Shown: piece after piece, positions 9,492-20,121 of the stretch | Layout: every line of letters starts with the position of its first letter | How positions within the stretch are numbered: the first letter of the stretch is position 1 | Assembly: GCF_000427425.1 (NCBI RefSeq) | Contig: NZ_KE386495.1 | Location: forward strand, 512,554-576,553 | Length of the DNA stretch: 64,000 nucleotides | Direction of reading: 5' to 3' | From: Caldanaerobius polysaccharolyticus DSM 13641 | GTDB taxonomy: Bacteria; Bacillota; Thermoanaerobacteria; Thermoanaerobacterales; Caldanaerobiaceae | The notes under the pieces: model-generated | Told to the model about the DNA's origin: nothing | Databases searched by the model: none | The model's input: only the letters and a program-made list of their open reading frames with translations | Position numbers and translations under genes: made by a program

Positions 9492-11429
9492 TTACGGGAT
9501 GTTTATTTTACCAGTGAGAGGATTGTACTCATAGCTTACCGTTTGACCTTCGTTAGATGTGATATCAATTATGAGTTTATCTCCATTCCAGAACACAGCG
9601 GCGATGTTACTAATTTCTACCCCTTTAAACATTGAAGATATCTGGGTCTTTTTACCTGTAGATAGGTCGTATAAATATACTCCGTTTTTTTTCGTTCGCT
9701 CGTCAAAAAAGTTCGCCGCTAAATATTTACCTCTTTCGTCAACTTTAAGTTCATAAAAGAATCCATTATCCACGCTGTCGATCATTTTAAATTCTTTATC
9801 ATTTAAATTATAAGCTAGGAGCTTTACTTCCGGTTTATTCACTCCCTGCATTGTAAAAATCAGTACACCTGTTCTGCTAAATGCTATAGGCCCAAATCTG
9901 TAATTGCCGTTGGGAATATATTCTTTTGGCACGCTATTTTTATCAAATAGCTTTATATCCTTTTTATCCTCTATTTTGTACATGACGCCGTCTTTGCCTA
10001 CATACTCTACTGTACTTAAACTTTTTGCACTATTTATTATATAGCCGTTGTTAGCAGGTTCCAAATAATATCTAGATTTCTGTACGGAGTAGTAGCTATC
10101 CATTGTATAAGCATAACTGAGTTCTGCATCCACATACATTTTTTCGCCTTCGCTACCTGACTTTAAAATTGCGTACGCCACCGGATGAGGATTTGAAATC
10201 GTAAGCATTGAGGGGGGATTTTTCATAAGTATTTTTGCAAAATCATCATCCCTTACTATCAACGCTTGTAAATATCTTCTCACCACATCTTCAGCACGGA
10301 GTTTTTCTTTACTTAAATCTATTTTCATAAGCTGCATTATATTACCCTTAAAATCCGCATTTGTGTTTTTTAATACAAATATACTATTAGAACTGCTGCT
10401 CCATACGGGGTCATAATAAGAATATAACGCTTCAATAGCAATAGATTGCACCTTTTTATCTTTTACCATATTCTCTTTATTGATATACTTGTTTTCCACA
10501 TTCATAGTAACCTGCTTTTTAGTCGCAAAACTCTCTACATCTGTCACCCAAATGTTGCTTACATCTTCCACTACTTTTACCCCATCTATTTCTTCCGCAT
10601 TTGACTGTGTTTTCTCATAGGCTATATAATAGCCGTCGGGGGACACAGCGGGAAATCTTCCACTATCCACAACCTTTTCTTTGTTTTCCTTTAAATCTTT
10701 GTATATTATTTTGTTGTCCTTTTCAAATACGATAGCATCTCTCCCCTTTATAAAGGAACCATAAGAGCCATCGGCATATTTAACGGCTTTTAGTGTTTTT
10801 AAGTCCACTGCATATATTGAAGACTCTTTTACCTCAAAGCCATGGGTTTTTCTTGGCGCATAAACTTTTTTCGTATAAATTATTTTGTTTCCGTCGGGAG
10901 ACAAGGAAGGATTTTCATAAAAGGTAAACGTCCCATCCCCTTTTAACACCTGGCTTTCCTTGCCCATTTTTAAATCTCTAAGATAAATACTGCCGTTTGA
11001 CGAAAAAACCAGCTTTGTGCCATCGGCGGAAATACTAACATAATCCGCAGGTCTATCAGATATTTTTTTAAAGCCTTTACTGTTGTACTCAAAAATTCCT
11101 TTATCATATAAAGGAATATATATTGTGCCATTGTACTCAGCGATTTTGCCGGCGTTTATCTTGCCCATGTTTATAAACGACATCTGGTTCAAAATTTTCA
11201 AATCAGCCGCATTGACTTTTTGTATAAAATTATCAGTAAAATTTTTATTGCCAAAAGAATACAATATCATCAATAACAAAGCAGCCGCTGCAACCATAGC
11301 CAATAACTTATTTCTCCAGCCATTCTTTTTGAAACTTTTGCGAAGCCTCTTCTTTAACTCATAGTTTACAGGTATTTGCTCTTTTATTTTATTAAGCCCA
11401 TCTTCTATTCTCTTCTCGTCCACTTTCAT
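9492..11429 (-). CDS. Probable membrane anti-sigma factor with extracellular beta-propeller
   Basis: A 645-residue protein starting in an ATGA overlap with the ECF sigma gene, the classic sign of a cognate anti-sigma factor. A cytoplasmic N-terminus of about 38 basic residues precedes one membrane helix (LLAMVAAAALLLMILYSF, about 42-59). The rest is extracytoplasmic and contains repeated TolB/WD40-like blades, for example SADGTKLVFSSNG, SPDGNKIIYTK and SPDGYYIAYEK, then a region that resembles none I know and further propeller-like repeats near the C-terminus. There is no zinc-binding HxxxCxxC anti-sigma motif. Topology suggests that the outside propeller senses cell-wall or surface state and the short N-terminus holds the sigma factor. 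The anti-sigma role is inferred from position. Confidence 0.7.
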   Translation of the reverse strand: MKVDEKRIEDGLNKIKEQIPVNYELKKRLRKSFKKNGWRNKLLAMVAAAALLLMILYSFGNKNFTDNFIQKVNAADLKILNQMSFINMGKINAGKIAEYNGTIYIPLYDKGIFEYNSKGFKKISDRPADYVSISADGTKLVFSSNGSIYLRDLKMGKESQVLKGDGTFTFYENPSLSPDGNKIIYTKKVYAPRKTHGFEVKESSIYAVDLKTLKAVKYADGSYGSFIKGRDAIVFEKDNKIIYKDLKENKEKVVDSGRFPAVSPDGYYIAYEKTQSNAEEIDGVKVVEDVSNIWVTDVESFATKKQVTMNVENKYINKENMVKDKKVQSIAIEALYSYYDPVWSSSSNSIFVLKNTNADFKGNIMQLMKIDLSKEKLRAEDVVRRYLQALIVRDDDFAKILMKNPPSMLTISNPHPVAYAILKSGSEGEKMYVDAELSYAYTMDSYYSVQKSRYYLEPANNGYIINSAKSLSTVEYVGKDGVMYKIEDKKDIKLFDKNSVPKEYIPNGNYRFGPIAFSRTGVLIFTMQGVNKPEVKLLAYNLNDKEFKMIDSVDNGFFYELKVDERGKYLAANFFDERTKKNGVYLYDLSTGKKTQISSMFKGVEISNIAAVFWNGDKLIIDITSNEGQTVSYEYNPLTGKINIP

Positions 11430-11914
11430 CCCTCCAAACAGTTAATAACAAAATTCTTTAATTTTTGAATAATTCTGCTAGATTTCATTTTGACAGCATC
11501 TTCAGTTTTATTCAATACCTGTGATATTTCTTTGTGCGTCATACCCGAAAAGTATTTGAGATTTATAATCTCAATCTCTTCTTTAGACAGCCTATAAATT
11601 GATTTCTTCAGGCAATTGAGCTCTATCTCTCTAAAGAGCTTACTTTCAAAAATATCAGGGTAAGAGTACTGGGAAATATCATCACCTACCAATAAATCTT
11701 TCTTTTTTCTATAAAAGTCCGTAACTGCATTGCGAGCAATTGTAAAAAGCCATGATTTAGAGTTCACTTTTACAGTTTTGTATTTTTCATAAGCCCTTTT
11801 AAAAGTGTCACTGACGATGTCATCAGCATCCCACCTATTGCCGACTTTAAAATATATATACCTGTATACATCGTCAAAACAACTTTCATACAAATCTAAG
11901 AAATCATCTTTCAC
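11426..11914 (-). CDS. ECF-family RNA polymerase sigma factor
   Basis: A 162-residue extracytoplasmic-function sigma factor. Region 2 is visible in DDVYRYIYFKVGNRWDADDIVSDTFKRAY and SWLFTIARNAVTDFYRKKK (-10 recognition), and region 4 in LSKEEIEIINLKYFSGMTHKEISQVLNKTEDAVKMKSSRII (-35 recognition). It starts at a GTG with GGAGG eight bases upstream and overlaps the propeller protein gene by four bases. An ECF-type promoter directly upstream suggests positive autoregulation. No regulon members can be named from this window. Confidence 0.93.
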   Translation of the reverse strand: MKDDFLDLYESCFDDVYRYIYFKVGNRWDADDIVSDTFKRAYEKYKTVKVNSKSWLFTIARNAVTDFYRKKKDLLVGDDISQYSYPDIFESKLFREIELNCLKKSIYRLSKEEIEIINLKYFSGMTHKEISQVLNKTEDAVKMKSSRIIQKLKNFVINCLEG

Positions 11915-11937
11915 TCTTTAACCTCCTTCCACATATA

Positions 11938-11965
11938 TAGACGTATTAAAGAAAAAAGGGTAACA
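11938..11965 (-). promoter_or_regulatory. ECF-type promoter of the sigma factor gene
   Basis: Minus-strand TGTTAC (-35, 11960-11965), a 16-base spacer and CGTCTA (-10, 11938-11943). CGTCTA with an AAC-like -35 is the promoter class read by Bacillus SigX/SigV/SigW-like factors, and it sits just upstream of an ECF gene. Confidence 0.55.
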
Positions 11966-11980
11966 TTGACTTTTACTAAA

Positions 11981-12016
11981 AAAAAAGCATCTCCTGATTT
12001 TAAGGAGATGCTTTTT
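11981..12016 (-). terminator. Terminator of the rRNA-tRNA operon
   Basis: AAAAGCATCTCCT and its exact complement flank a 7-nt loop, followed on the minus strand by a long T-run, 20 bases after the tRNA-Asn 3' end. Confidence 0.9.
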
Positions 12017-12035
12017 AATACTACCAAATATTTAG

Positions 12036-12107
12036 CTCCTCAGGTAGGGCTCGAACCTACAACCTACCGGTTAACAGCCGGTTGCTCCACCATTGAGCTA
12101 CTGAGGA
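12036..12107 (-). tRNA. tRNA-Asn (GTT)
   Basis: A 72-nt cloverleaf on the minus strand: acceptor stem TCCTCAG/CTGAGGA with discriminator G, anticodon loop CTGTTAA (anticodon GTT), T-loop GTTCGAGCC. CCA is not encoded (CTA follows). It is the last gene of the rRNA operon. Confidence 0.97.
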
Positions 12108-12127
12108 ATATTAACTTTTATTTTCAA

Positions 12128-12147
12128 GACCTTGCCAGGATAAAGGG
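12128..12147 (-). repeat. 23S processing stem, 3' arm
   Basis: GACCTTG (12128-12134) and AGGATAAAGGG (12137-12147) are complementary to CAAGGTC (15123-15129) and CCCTTTATCCT (15107-15117) on the other side of the 23S gene. Together they would form the long precursor stem cut by RNase III-type enzymes. Confidence 0.7.
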
Positions 12148-12439
12148 GGGTGGGTATAAGGTCAAGGCCTCGACCTATTAGTACTTACCAGCTTAAAGCA
12201 TTTCTGCTCTTACACCTTAAGCCTATCTACCTCGTCTTCTTCGAGGGGTCTTACTACCTTTCCGGTATGGGAAATCTTATCTTGAGGCGTGCTTCACGCT
12301 TAGATGCTTTCAGCGTTTATCACTCCCGGACTTGGCTTCCCAGCTGTGCGGTTGGCACCGCAACTGGTGCACCATCGGTCCGTCCTTTCCGGTCCTCTCG
12401 TACTAGGAAAGGCTCCTCTCAAATTTCCTACGCCCGCGA

Positions 12440-12519
<80 letters not shown>

Positions 12520-12524
12520 AACCT

Positions 12525-12634
<110 letters not shown>

Positions 12635-12656
12635 CGCGATGGCTATCCCACTCTAC

Positions 12657-12694
<38 letters not shown>

Positions 12695-12775
12695 TCTTGT
12701 CTGACTCGCAGTTAAGCTACCTTATGCCTTTGCACTCCACGCGCGATTCCTATCCGCGCTGAGGTAACCTTTGGA

Positions 12776-12822
<47 letters not shown>

Positions 12823-13077
12823 ACTGTCAGTGTCCCTTAACCGGCTCTACGGCTTAAGGTTAGAACCTCAATATATACAGAGTGGTATCCCACCGCCGAC
12901 TCCAGTAATGCTGGCGCACTACTCTCTCCGTCTCCCACCTATCCTGTACAGTATATATCGAAGTCCAGTGACAGCCTGCAGTAAAGCTCCACGGGGTCTT
13001 TCTGTCCTGTCGCGGGTAATGAGCATCTTCACTCATACTACAATTTCACCGGGCCCCTTGTTGAGACAGCTCCCAAG

Positions 13078-13172
<95 letters not shown>

Positions 13173-13878
13173 GTTCGGGGCTCTCACCCCTCCCCTTAAC
13201 CTTCCAGCACCGGGCAGGCGTCAGCACCTATACTTCGTCTTCCGACTTCGCAGATACCTGTGTTTTTGGTAAACAGTCGCTTGGGACTCTTCTCTGCGGC
13301 CTTTCGGCACTCCTTCTCCCTAAGTTACGGAGTCTTTTTGCCGAGTTCCTTAACAAGGGTTCTCCCGCTCGTCTGTGGATTCTCTCCTCGCCTACCTGTG
13401 TCGGTTTCCGGTACGGGCACCTCGTCCTATTTAGCGGCTTTTCTCGGCGGCTCCTTCCTCTGCTTCGCCTTGCGGCTCCCCTTCGCTTCAGCGCTTCGCT
13501 CAGGGGTACTTCACTCCCTTCGCTACGCCTCCACTTGGACGCGCTCTACCAACCGCGCGCTCAGATTCCGTCGCCGCGTCCCCGCTTCATTCCCAGACTC
13601 GGTGGTATCGGACTCTTCACCGATTGCCCATCGCCTACGCTTTCGCCTCGGCTTAGGTCCCGACTTCCCCTGGGCGGTTTAGCCTTCCCCAGGATACCTT
13701 AGGCTTCCGACGGTAAGGTTTCTCTCCTTACTCTCGCTACTCATACCGGCATTCTCTCTACTTAACAGTCCACCTCGCCTTTCAGCTCGGCTTCTACCCG
13801 TTAAGTACGCTCCCCTACCAAGTCCTCCTTCCACAGCTTCGGTGGATAGCTTTAGCCCCGGTTCATTTTCGGCGCAGT

Positions 13879-13914
<36 letters not shown>

Positions 13915-14453
13915 TGTATGGCTGCTTCTAAGCCAACATCCTGGTTGTCTTCGTAACACTACCTCCTTTTACACTTAGCTATCTCTTCGGGACCTTAGCT
14001 GGTGGTCTGGGCTCTTTCCCTCTCGACCACGGATCTTAGCACCCGTAGTCTCACTCCCAACCTTACCGTTATGGCATTCGCAGTTTGATAGGGTTCGGTA
14101 GCTTTTACGCCCCTAGCCCATTCAGTGCTCTACCTCCATAACTTACCGGTTGAGGCTAGCCCTAAAGCTATTTCGGGGAGAACCAGCTATCTCCGTGCTC
14201 GCTTGGAATTTCTCCCCTACCCACAGCTCATCCCATGCCTTTTCATTGGCAACGTGGTTCGGGCCTCCACGGGGTCTTACTCCCGCTTCACCCTGGCCAT
14301 GGGTAGCTCGCACGGTTTCGGGTCTACGCATTGTTACTTCCGCCCTCTTAAGACTCGGTTTCCCTTCGGCTCCGGAGCTTCACTCCTTAACCTCGCAACA
14401 ATGCGTCTCTCGCCGGTCCGTTCTACAAAAAGTACGCAGTCACTATCCGGGTC

Positions 14454-14478
14454 CCCAACGCGAGATACTCGCGTTGGG
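14454..14478 (-). other. Extended helix 25 hairpin in 23S rRNA
   Basis: An 11-bp perfect stem (CCCAACGCGAG, 3-nt loop, CTCGCGTTGGG) prolongs the region between CAAGCAG and GACTGCGTAC. There, Bacillus and E. coli have only a short tip of about 20 nt. Helix 25 is a known site of intervening sequences in other bacteria. Confidence 0.7.
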
Positions 14479-14537
14479 TGGTTTAGCTCCTGCTGCTTGT
14501 AAGCATGCGGTTTCAGGTTCTCTTTCACTCCCCTCCC

Positions 14538-14568
<31 letters not shown>

Positions 14569-14827
14569 CTGCTCTATCAGTCACCAGGGAGTATTTAGCC
14601 TTGGGAGGTGGTCCTCCCTGCTTCCCACCGGCCTCTCTTGCCCTGTGGTACTCTGGATCCCGACTCGCCAGGCCTCATTGCGCCTACGAGACTCTCACTC
14701 TCTTCGGTCGGCCTTTCCATGCCCGTTCGGCTTCTTACTACCTGACCTTTACGTCGGTCCTCAACCCCAGACCTTTCGGCCTGGTTTGGGCTCTTCCCCT
14801 TTCGCTCGCCGCTACTCAGAGAATCGA

Positions 14828-14865
14828 TATGACACCCCAGCGAAGTCTCCTTCGCTGGGGGCCCC
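14828..14865 (-). other. 38-nt hairpin insertion in 23S domain I
   Basis: In the rRNA sense, GAGAAGAAAGAAAAA and TCGATTCTCTGAGTAGCGG are normally contiguous in clostridia. Here 38 nt lie between them, containing CCCCAGCGAAG, a GAGA tetraloop, and CTTCGCTGGGG, an 11-bp perfect stem. Confidence 0.75.
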
Positions 14866-15106
14866 TTTTTCTTTCTTCTCCTCGGGGTACTTAGATGTTT
14901 CAGTTCCCCCGGTTCCCCTCATATGCCTATGTGTTCAGCATATGATGCTGAGGTATTGCCTCAGCGGGTTCCCCCATTCGGATACCTCCGGATCAATGCC
15001 TGCTTGCGGCTCCCCGGAGCGTTTCGCCGCTTGCCGCGTCCTTCTTCGGCCCCTGGTGCTTAGGCATCCCCCGCATGCCCTTATTACCTTGACCTCATTA
15101 CCTTCT

Positions 15107-15129
15107 CCCTTTATCCTATTTTCAAGGTC
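15107..15129 (-). repeat. 23S processing stem, 5' arm
   Basis: This arm lies between the 5S and 23S genes and pairs with 12128-12147 downstream of 23S. Its presence shows that 23S is released from the precursor independently of the misplaced 5S. Confidence 0.7.
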
Positions 15130-15137
15130 CTAGTTAT

Positions 15138-15280
15138 GGCAGCGTCCTACTCTCCCGGTCTCCCAGTACCATCGGCGCTGAAGGGCTTAACTAGTACCCC
15201 AAAAAGCTTTCGCTTTTCGGGGACCCCTTTCGGGCTGTGTTCGGTATGGTTACAGGTGTTTCCCCTTCGCTATCGCCACC
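15138..15280 (-). rRNA. 5S ribosomal RNA with expansion segment, located between 16S and 23S
   Basis: A 143-nt 5S gene, against the usual 116-120. The ends pair as helix I (GGTGGCG / CGCTGCC), and the conserved segments ATACCGAACACAG, GTTAAGCCCTTCAGCGCCGATGGTAC and GAGAGTAGGACGC are present. Between GAACACAG and GTTAAG, where a standard 5S has two A residues, 43 nt are inserted (15192-15234). They can form a short CCC-GAAA-GGG hairpin and an 11-bp CCCCGAAAAGC / GCTTTTTGGGG hairpin capped by GAAA. The rest of the molecule looks normal, so it is probably functional. It lies 37 nt after 16S and 43 nt before 23S; no second 5S copy follows 23S. Confidence 0.9.
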
Positions 15281-15296
15281 ATATATTTAATTAAAC

Positions 15297-15307
15297 CAGT
15301 GAGCGGG
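15297..15307 (-). repeat. 16S processing stem, 3' arm
   Basis: CAGTGAGCGGG here is complementary to CCCGCTCACTG at 16839-16849 upstream of 16S, with further pairing of flanking TTAAA/TTTAA. This is the expected 16S precursor stem. Confidence 0.7.
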
Positions 15308-15310
15308 TAT

Positions 15311-16812
<1,502 letters not shown>

Positions 16813-16838
16813 TTTTCTATCACTTAACACATTTGTAT

Positions 16839-16849
16839 CCCGCTCACTG
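16839..16849 (-). repeat. 16S processing stem, 5' arm
   Basis: CCCGCTCACTG pairs with 15297-15307 on the far side of 16S, forming the precursor stem for 16S maturation. Confidence 0.7.
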
Positions 16850-16892
16850 TTTAATTGGCAAGGTCCGTTAGCCTCTCGGCTGACAGCTTCTT

Positions 16893-16921
16893 ATTCTATC
16901 ACTTTTCTCCTTACCTGTCAA
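16893..16921 (-). promoter_or_regulatory. rRNA promoter P3 (proximal)
   Basis: Consensus -35 TTGACA (16916-16921), 17-base spacer, -10 TAGAAT (16893-16898), about 75 bases before 16S. Confidence 0.85.
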
Positions 16922-16951
16922 GGGCTTTTTCTCTCCCCTGACGGCTTTTTT

Positions 16952-16981
16952 AATATACCACAATTTTTCCCCTCTTGTCAA
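16952..16981 (-). promoter_or_regulatory. rRNA promoter P2 (middle)
   Basis: Consensus -35 TTGACA (16976-16981) and -10 TATATT (16952-16957), spacer 18. It lies 60 bases upstream of P3 and shares the same CCC before the -35. Confidence 0.8.
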
Positions 16982-17010
16982 GGGATTTATCCATTTATCG
17001 TTGCTTTTAT

Positions 17011-17039
17011 AATATATCACGGCTTAGGTTTTGTGTCAA
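17011..17039 (-). promoter_or_regulatory. rRNA promoter P1 (distal)
   Basis: Consensus -35 TTGACA (17034-17039), 17-base spacer, -10 TATATT (17011-17016). The -35 begins just 3 bases beyond the lysS stop, so the three promoters fill the whole lysS-16S gap. Confidence 0.85.
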
Positions 17040-17042
17040 GGG

Positions 17043-18578
17043 TTAGCTTTCTTCCTCATTTTCTCGAAAGTCAACTACACTTTCCCTTCCTTCATTGGTC
17101 TGAGCAGCATTTCTTGGCTTCATGGTGGGAAATAGTATCACATCTCTTATGGAATACGAACCAGAGAACACCATTGCCAGCCTGTCAATACCAATGCCTA
17201 ATCCACCTGTAGGAGGCATCCCATACTCCATAGCCGTCAGAAAATCCTCATCCATGCGGTGTGCTTCTTCGTCTCCGGCTTCCCTAGCCTTGACCTGTTT
17301 TTCAAACCTTTCCCTTTGATCAAAGGGGTCGTTTAATTCAGAAAAAGCATTAGCTATTTCCATCTTGTATATAAAAAGCTCGAATCTGTCTGTAAACTCA
17401 GGATTGCCAGGTATCTTCTTAGCCAAAGGCGATACTTCAATGGGGTATTCAGTTATAAACGTGGGCTGAATCAAATTTTCCTCTGCAAACTCCTCAAACA
17501 GCAAGTTCAATATCTGGCCCTTGGTCGCATTGTCATCAAATTCAAGGCCTTTTTGCGCAGCAATTTTTCTGGCTTCTTCATCTGTTTTTACCTGATCAAA
17601 ATCCACGCCTGCATACTTAAAGACAGCTTCCTTCATTGTCATCCTTGTCCACGGCTTACTTAGATCTATTTCCACGCCCTGGTACAAAAGCAGTTCCGTC
17701 CCCAATACCTCCTTGGCAAGGTATTTGATCATGTCTTCCGTCAATTCCATCATACCTCTGAGGTCGGTGTAGGCCTGGTAAAGCTCAATGGTGGTAAATT
17801 CAGGATTATGCTTTATATCGATGCCTTCATTCCTGAACTGCTTGCCTATCTCGTACACCCTGTCAAATCCACCTATAATAAGCCTCTTTAAATAAAGCTC
17901 AGTAGCAATTCTCAGGTACATATCAATATCCAGCGCATTGTGATGGGTTATAAAAGGCCTCGCTGCAGCACCCCCGGGTATCGTCTGCAATATGGGGGTT
18001 TCCACTTCCATAAAACCTCTTGAGTCCAGATATTGCCTCATCTTGCTGATAAGCTTGCTCCTTATGATAAAGTTCTTTCTGGAGTCATCGTTTACTATCA
18101 AATCCACATATCGCTGCCTGTACCTGAGCTCTACGTCTTTAAGCCCATGCCATTTTTCCGGTAAAACCTGTAAAGACTTAGCCATTACTACCAGGTCGTG
18201 GGCTTTCACTGAGATTTCTCCTTTGTGGGTCTTGAAAACTTCGCCCTTTACGCCTATTATATCGCCTATATCTACCAGTTTAAATATAGCGTACTTCTCT
18301 TCTCCTACATCATTTAACCTAAAATAGATCTGTATTTTACCCTCCTGGTCTTTTAAATCTGCAAAACTGGCTTTACCGTGTCCTCTGATAGACATAACTC
18401 TACCCGCTACGGCTACTTCTTTGCCTTCCATAGCTTCGAAGTTTTTTATAATTTCTGTTGAGTAATGGGTCCTCTCGAAGCGCAACACCTCATAAGGGTT
18501 ATAAGCAGTTTCACACAACTGCTGTAATTTTTGCCTTCTTACCTGCTGCAATTCATTTAAGTTCATATCCTGCTCCAT
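17043..18578 (-). CDS. lysS: Lysyl-tRNA synthetase, class II
   Basis: A class II LysRS of 511 residues that charges tRNA-Lys in the cytoplasm. An N-terminal OB-fold anticodon-binding domain (about 55-160, [19 protein letters not shown]) precedes the catalytic core with motif 1 ([21 protein letters not shown]), motif 2 ([23 protein letters not shown]) and motif 3 ([12 protein letters not shown]). I take the ATG at 18578; the TTG one codon upstream is also within reach of GGAGGG. It follows greA by 33 bases, a common clostridial greA-lysS pairing, and ends where the rRNA promoters begin. No separate terminator is visible before those promoters, so read-through into the rRNA operon is possible. 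Confidence 0.97.
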   Translation of the reverse strand: MEQDMNLNELQQVRRQKLQQLCETAYNPYEVLRFERTHYSTEIIKNFEAMEGKEVAVAGRVMSIRGHGKASFADLKDQEGKIQIYFRLNDVGEEKYAIFKLVDIGDIIGVKGEVFKTHKGEISVKAHDLVVMAKSLQVLPEKWHGLKDVELRYRQRYVDLIVNDDSRKNFIIRSKLISKMRQYLDSRGFMEVETPILQTIPGGAAARPFITHHNALDIDMYLRIATELYLKRLIIGGFDRVYEIGKQFRNEGIDIKHNPEFTTIELYQAYTDLRGMMELTEDMIKYLAKEVLGTELLLYQGVEIDLSKPWTRMTMKEAVFKYAGVDFDQVKTDEEARKIAAQKGLEFDDNATKGQILNLLFEEFAEENLIQPTFITEYPIEVSPLAKKIPGNPEFTDRFELFIYKMEIANAFSELNDPFDQRERFEKQVKAREAGDEEAHRMDEDFLTAMEYGMPPTGGLGIGIDRLAMVFSGSYSIRDVILFPTMKPRNAAQTNEGRESVVDFRENEEES

Positions 18579-18611
18579 CAACGTTTTCCCTCCAACCTCT
18601 TGTGCGCGAAG

Positions 18612-19085
18612 TTATCTTCTGATCTCCAAAATCTTCATTTTGATTATTCCATCGGGCACTTCTACATTTACCACTTCACCCACGCTATGCCCTAATAGCG
18701 CTTTGCCCACTGGTGACTCATCGGAAATCTTCATCTGAGAAGGATCAGCCTCTGCTGAACCCACAATGGTGTACTCCACCTCTTCACCTAGGTCTTCATC
18801 GTAAACCTTCACCGTAGATCCGATGCTCACTTTGTCCAATGTTATGTCGTCTTCATCAATCACTTTGGCATTTCTCAACATGGCTTCCAAGGTAGCGATC
18901 CTGCCCTCCACAAAGGCTTGTTCATTTTTTGCCTCGTCGTATTCTGAGTTCTCGCTGAGATCTCCAAAAGCCCTCGCCTGTTTTATCCTCTCAGCAACTT
19001 CCTGTCTTTTTACTGTTTTAAGGTATTCTAACTCCTCCTCTAACTTTTTTAAGCCTTCATATGTCAAAATAGTCTGCTTTGCCAT
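18612..19085 (-). CDS. greA: Transcription elongation factor GreA
   Basis: A 157-residue GreA, the usual length. It rescues backtracked RNA polymerase by stimulating transcript cleavage. The N-terminal coiled-coil tip carries the acidic residues ([19 protein letters not shown], with D and E at the tip), and the C-terminal FKBP-like domain ends [21 protein letters not shown]. The ATG has a GAGGGG site 6 bases away. It is first in an operon with lysS. Confidence 0.97.
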   Translation of the reverse strand: MAKQTILTYEGLKKLEEELEYLKTVKRQEVAERIKQARAFGDLSENSEYDEAKNEQAFVEGRIATLEAMLRNAKVIDEDDITLDKVSIGSTVKVYDEDLGEEVEYTIVGSAEADPSQMKISDESPVGKALLGHSVGEVVNVEVPDGIIKMKILEIRR

Positions 19086-19155
19086 ACATTTCCCCTCTTC
19101 ATAAAATACTTTTTTATTCTCTATGCGACAGTTACAAAATTTATGTCTTTATACA

Positions 19156-19184
19156 AATAAGCACCGCTTTATGCAGTGCTTATT
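19156..19184 (-). terminator. Terminator after nadC
   Basis: AATAAGCAC and GTGCTTATT flank an 11-nt loop about 70 bases after the nadC stop. The following T-tract is modest, so efficiency is uncertain. Confidence 0.6.
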
Positions 19185-19253
19185 ATATTTTTATTTATAA
19201 TGCAAATTATACTGCACCTGATATTAAAAGTCAAGATGATTTGTAATCCCAAC

Positions 19254-20087
19254 TTATAAAAGCTTTAAACTTATATCCAGGGCATTTACGGAATGGGTCA
19301 AGCTGCCTATAGATATTATATCGACGCCTGTGGATGCTACTTCTCTTACATTGTCCTCAGATACGTTGCCCGAAGCTTCCAACAATACCCTTTTATCCGC
19401 AATTACAACGGCCTTTCTCATAGTCTCTACATCCATGTTGTCCAGCATGACGATATCAGCTCCAGCCTCAATGGCCTCTTCAAGCTGTTCCAGCGTCTCA
19501 ACCTCCACCTCTATTTTAACAGTAAAAGGCGCCTTCTCTTTGGCCAGCATAACAGCTTTCTTTATACCACCTACCGCTTTTATATGGTTATCCTTTATAA
19601 GCACCAGATCCGAGAGGTTTATCCTGTGGTTGTGTCCGCCGCCTACCATCACAGCGTATTTATCCAGCATCCTGAAACCAGGCAGGGTCTTTCTGGTATC
19701 CACAATCTTCACATCGTAATCCCTCACCAAGCGGCATATCCTGTAAGTCTTCGTGGCAATCCCGCTCATCCTCTGGAGGATATTAAGGGCTACCCTTTCC
19801 CCTTTTAAGATTGCCGCAGTATGCCCTTGAACCTCAGCTATTACGTCTCCCTTATCCAGAAGATCGCCGTCATAATGGCTTTTGCTAAAATGAATATCCT
19901 GATCCAGAATCTCAAAAACCCTCTTGGCCACGTCGATACCTGCCAAAACTCCTCCTTCTTTGGCTATAAACCTGCCTTTAGAGATTTGGTCTTTGGGTAT
20001 AAGGCAATCTGTAGTCACATCGCCAAAACCTATGTCCTCGATGAGGGCATTTTGTATCAAATCGTCAATAACCAGCCAATTGAGCAT
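19254..20087 (-). CDS. nadC: Nicotinate-nucleotide pyrophosphorylase (quinolinate phosphoribosyltransferase)
   Basis: A 277-residue NadC that turns quinolinate and PRPP into nicotinate mononucleotide, CO2 and PPi, the third step of de novo NAD synthesis. Conserved segments include EDIGFGDVTTDCLIP, the PRPP-site ALNILQRMSGIAT, DTRKTLPGFRMLDKYAV, GGGHNHR and the lysine in IKDNHIKAVGG, plus IMLDN-like VMLDNMD and LEASGNVSEDNV. The start has a GAGGTGA site. It is last in the nadA-nadB-nadC operon, 34 bases after nadB. Confidence 0.97.
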   Translation of the reverse strand: MLNWLVIDDLIQNALIEDIGFGDVTTDCLIPKDQISKGRFIAKEGGVLAGIDVAKRVFEILDQDIHFSKSHYDGDLLDKGDVIAEVQGHTAAILKGERVALNILQRMSGIATKTYRICRLVRDYDVKIVDTRKTLPGFRMLDKYAVMVGGGHNHRINLSDLVLIKDNHIKAVGGIKKAVMLAKEKAPFTVKIEVEVETLEQLEEAIEAGADIVMLDNMDVETMRKAVVIADKRVLLEASGNVSEDNVREVASTGVDIISIGSLTHSVNALDISLKLL

Positions 20088-20121
20088 AAAATCACCTCGC
20101 CTTTTTTTATACTTTCATACT

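Noticed and set aside
11966-12181. Plus-strand frame containing VGLEPTTYRLTAGCSTIE
   Set aside because: This is the well-known false translation of the antisense of a tRNA gene; the region is tRNA-Asn.
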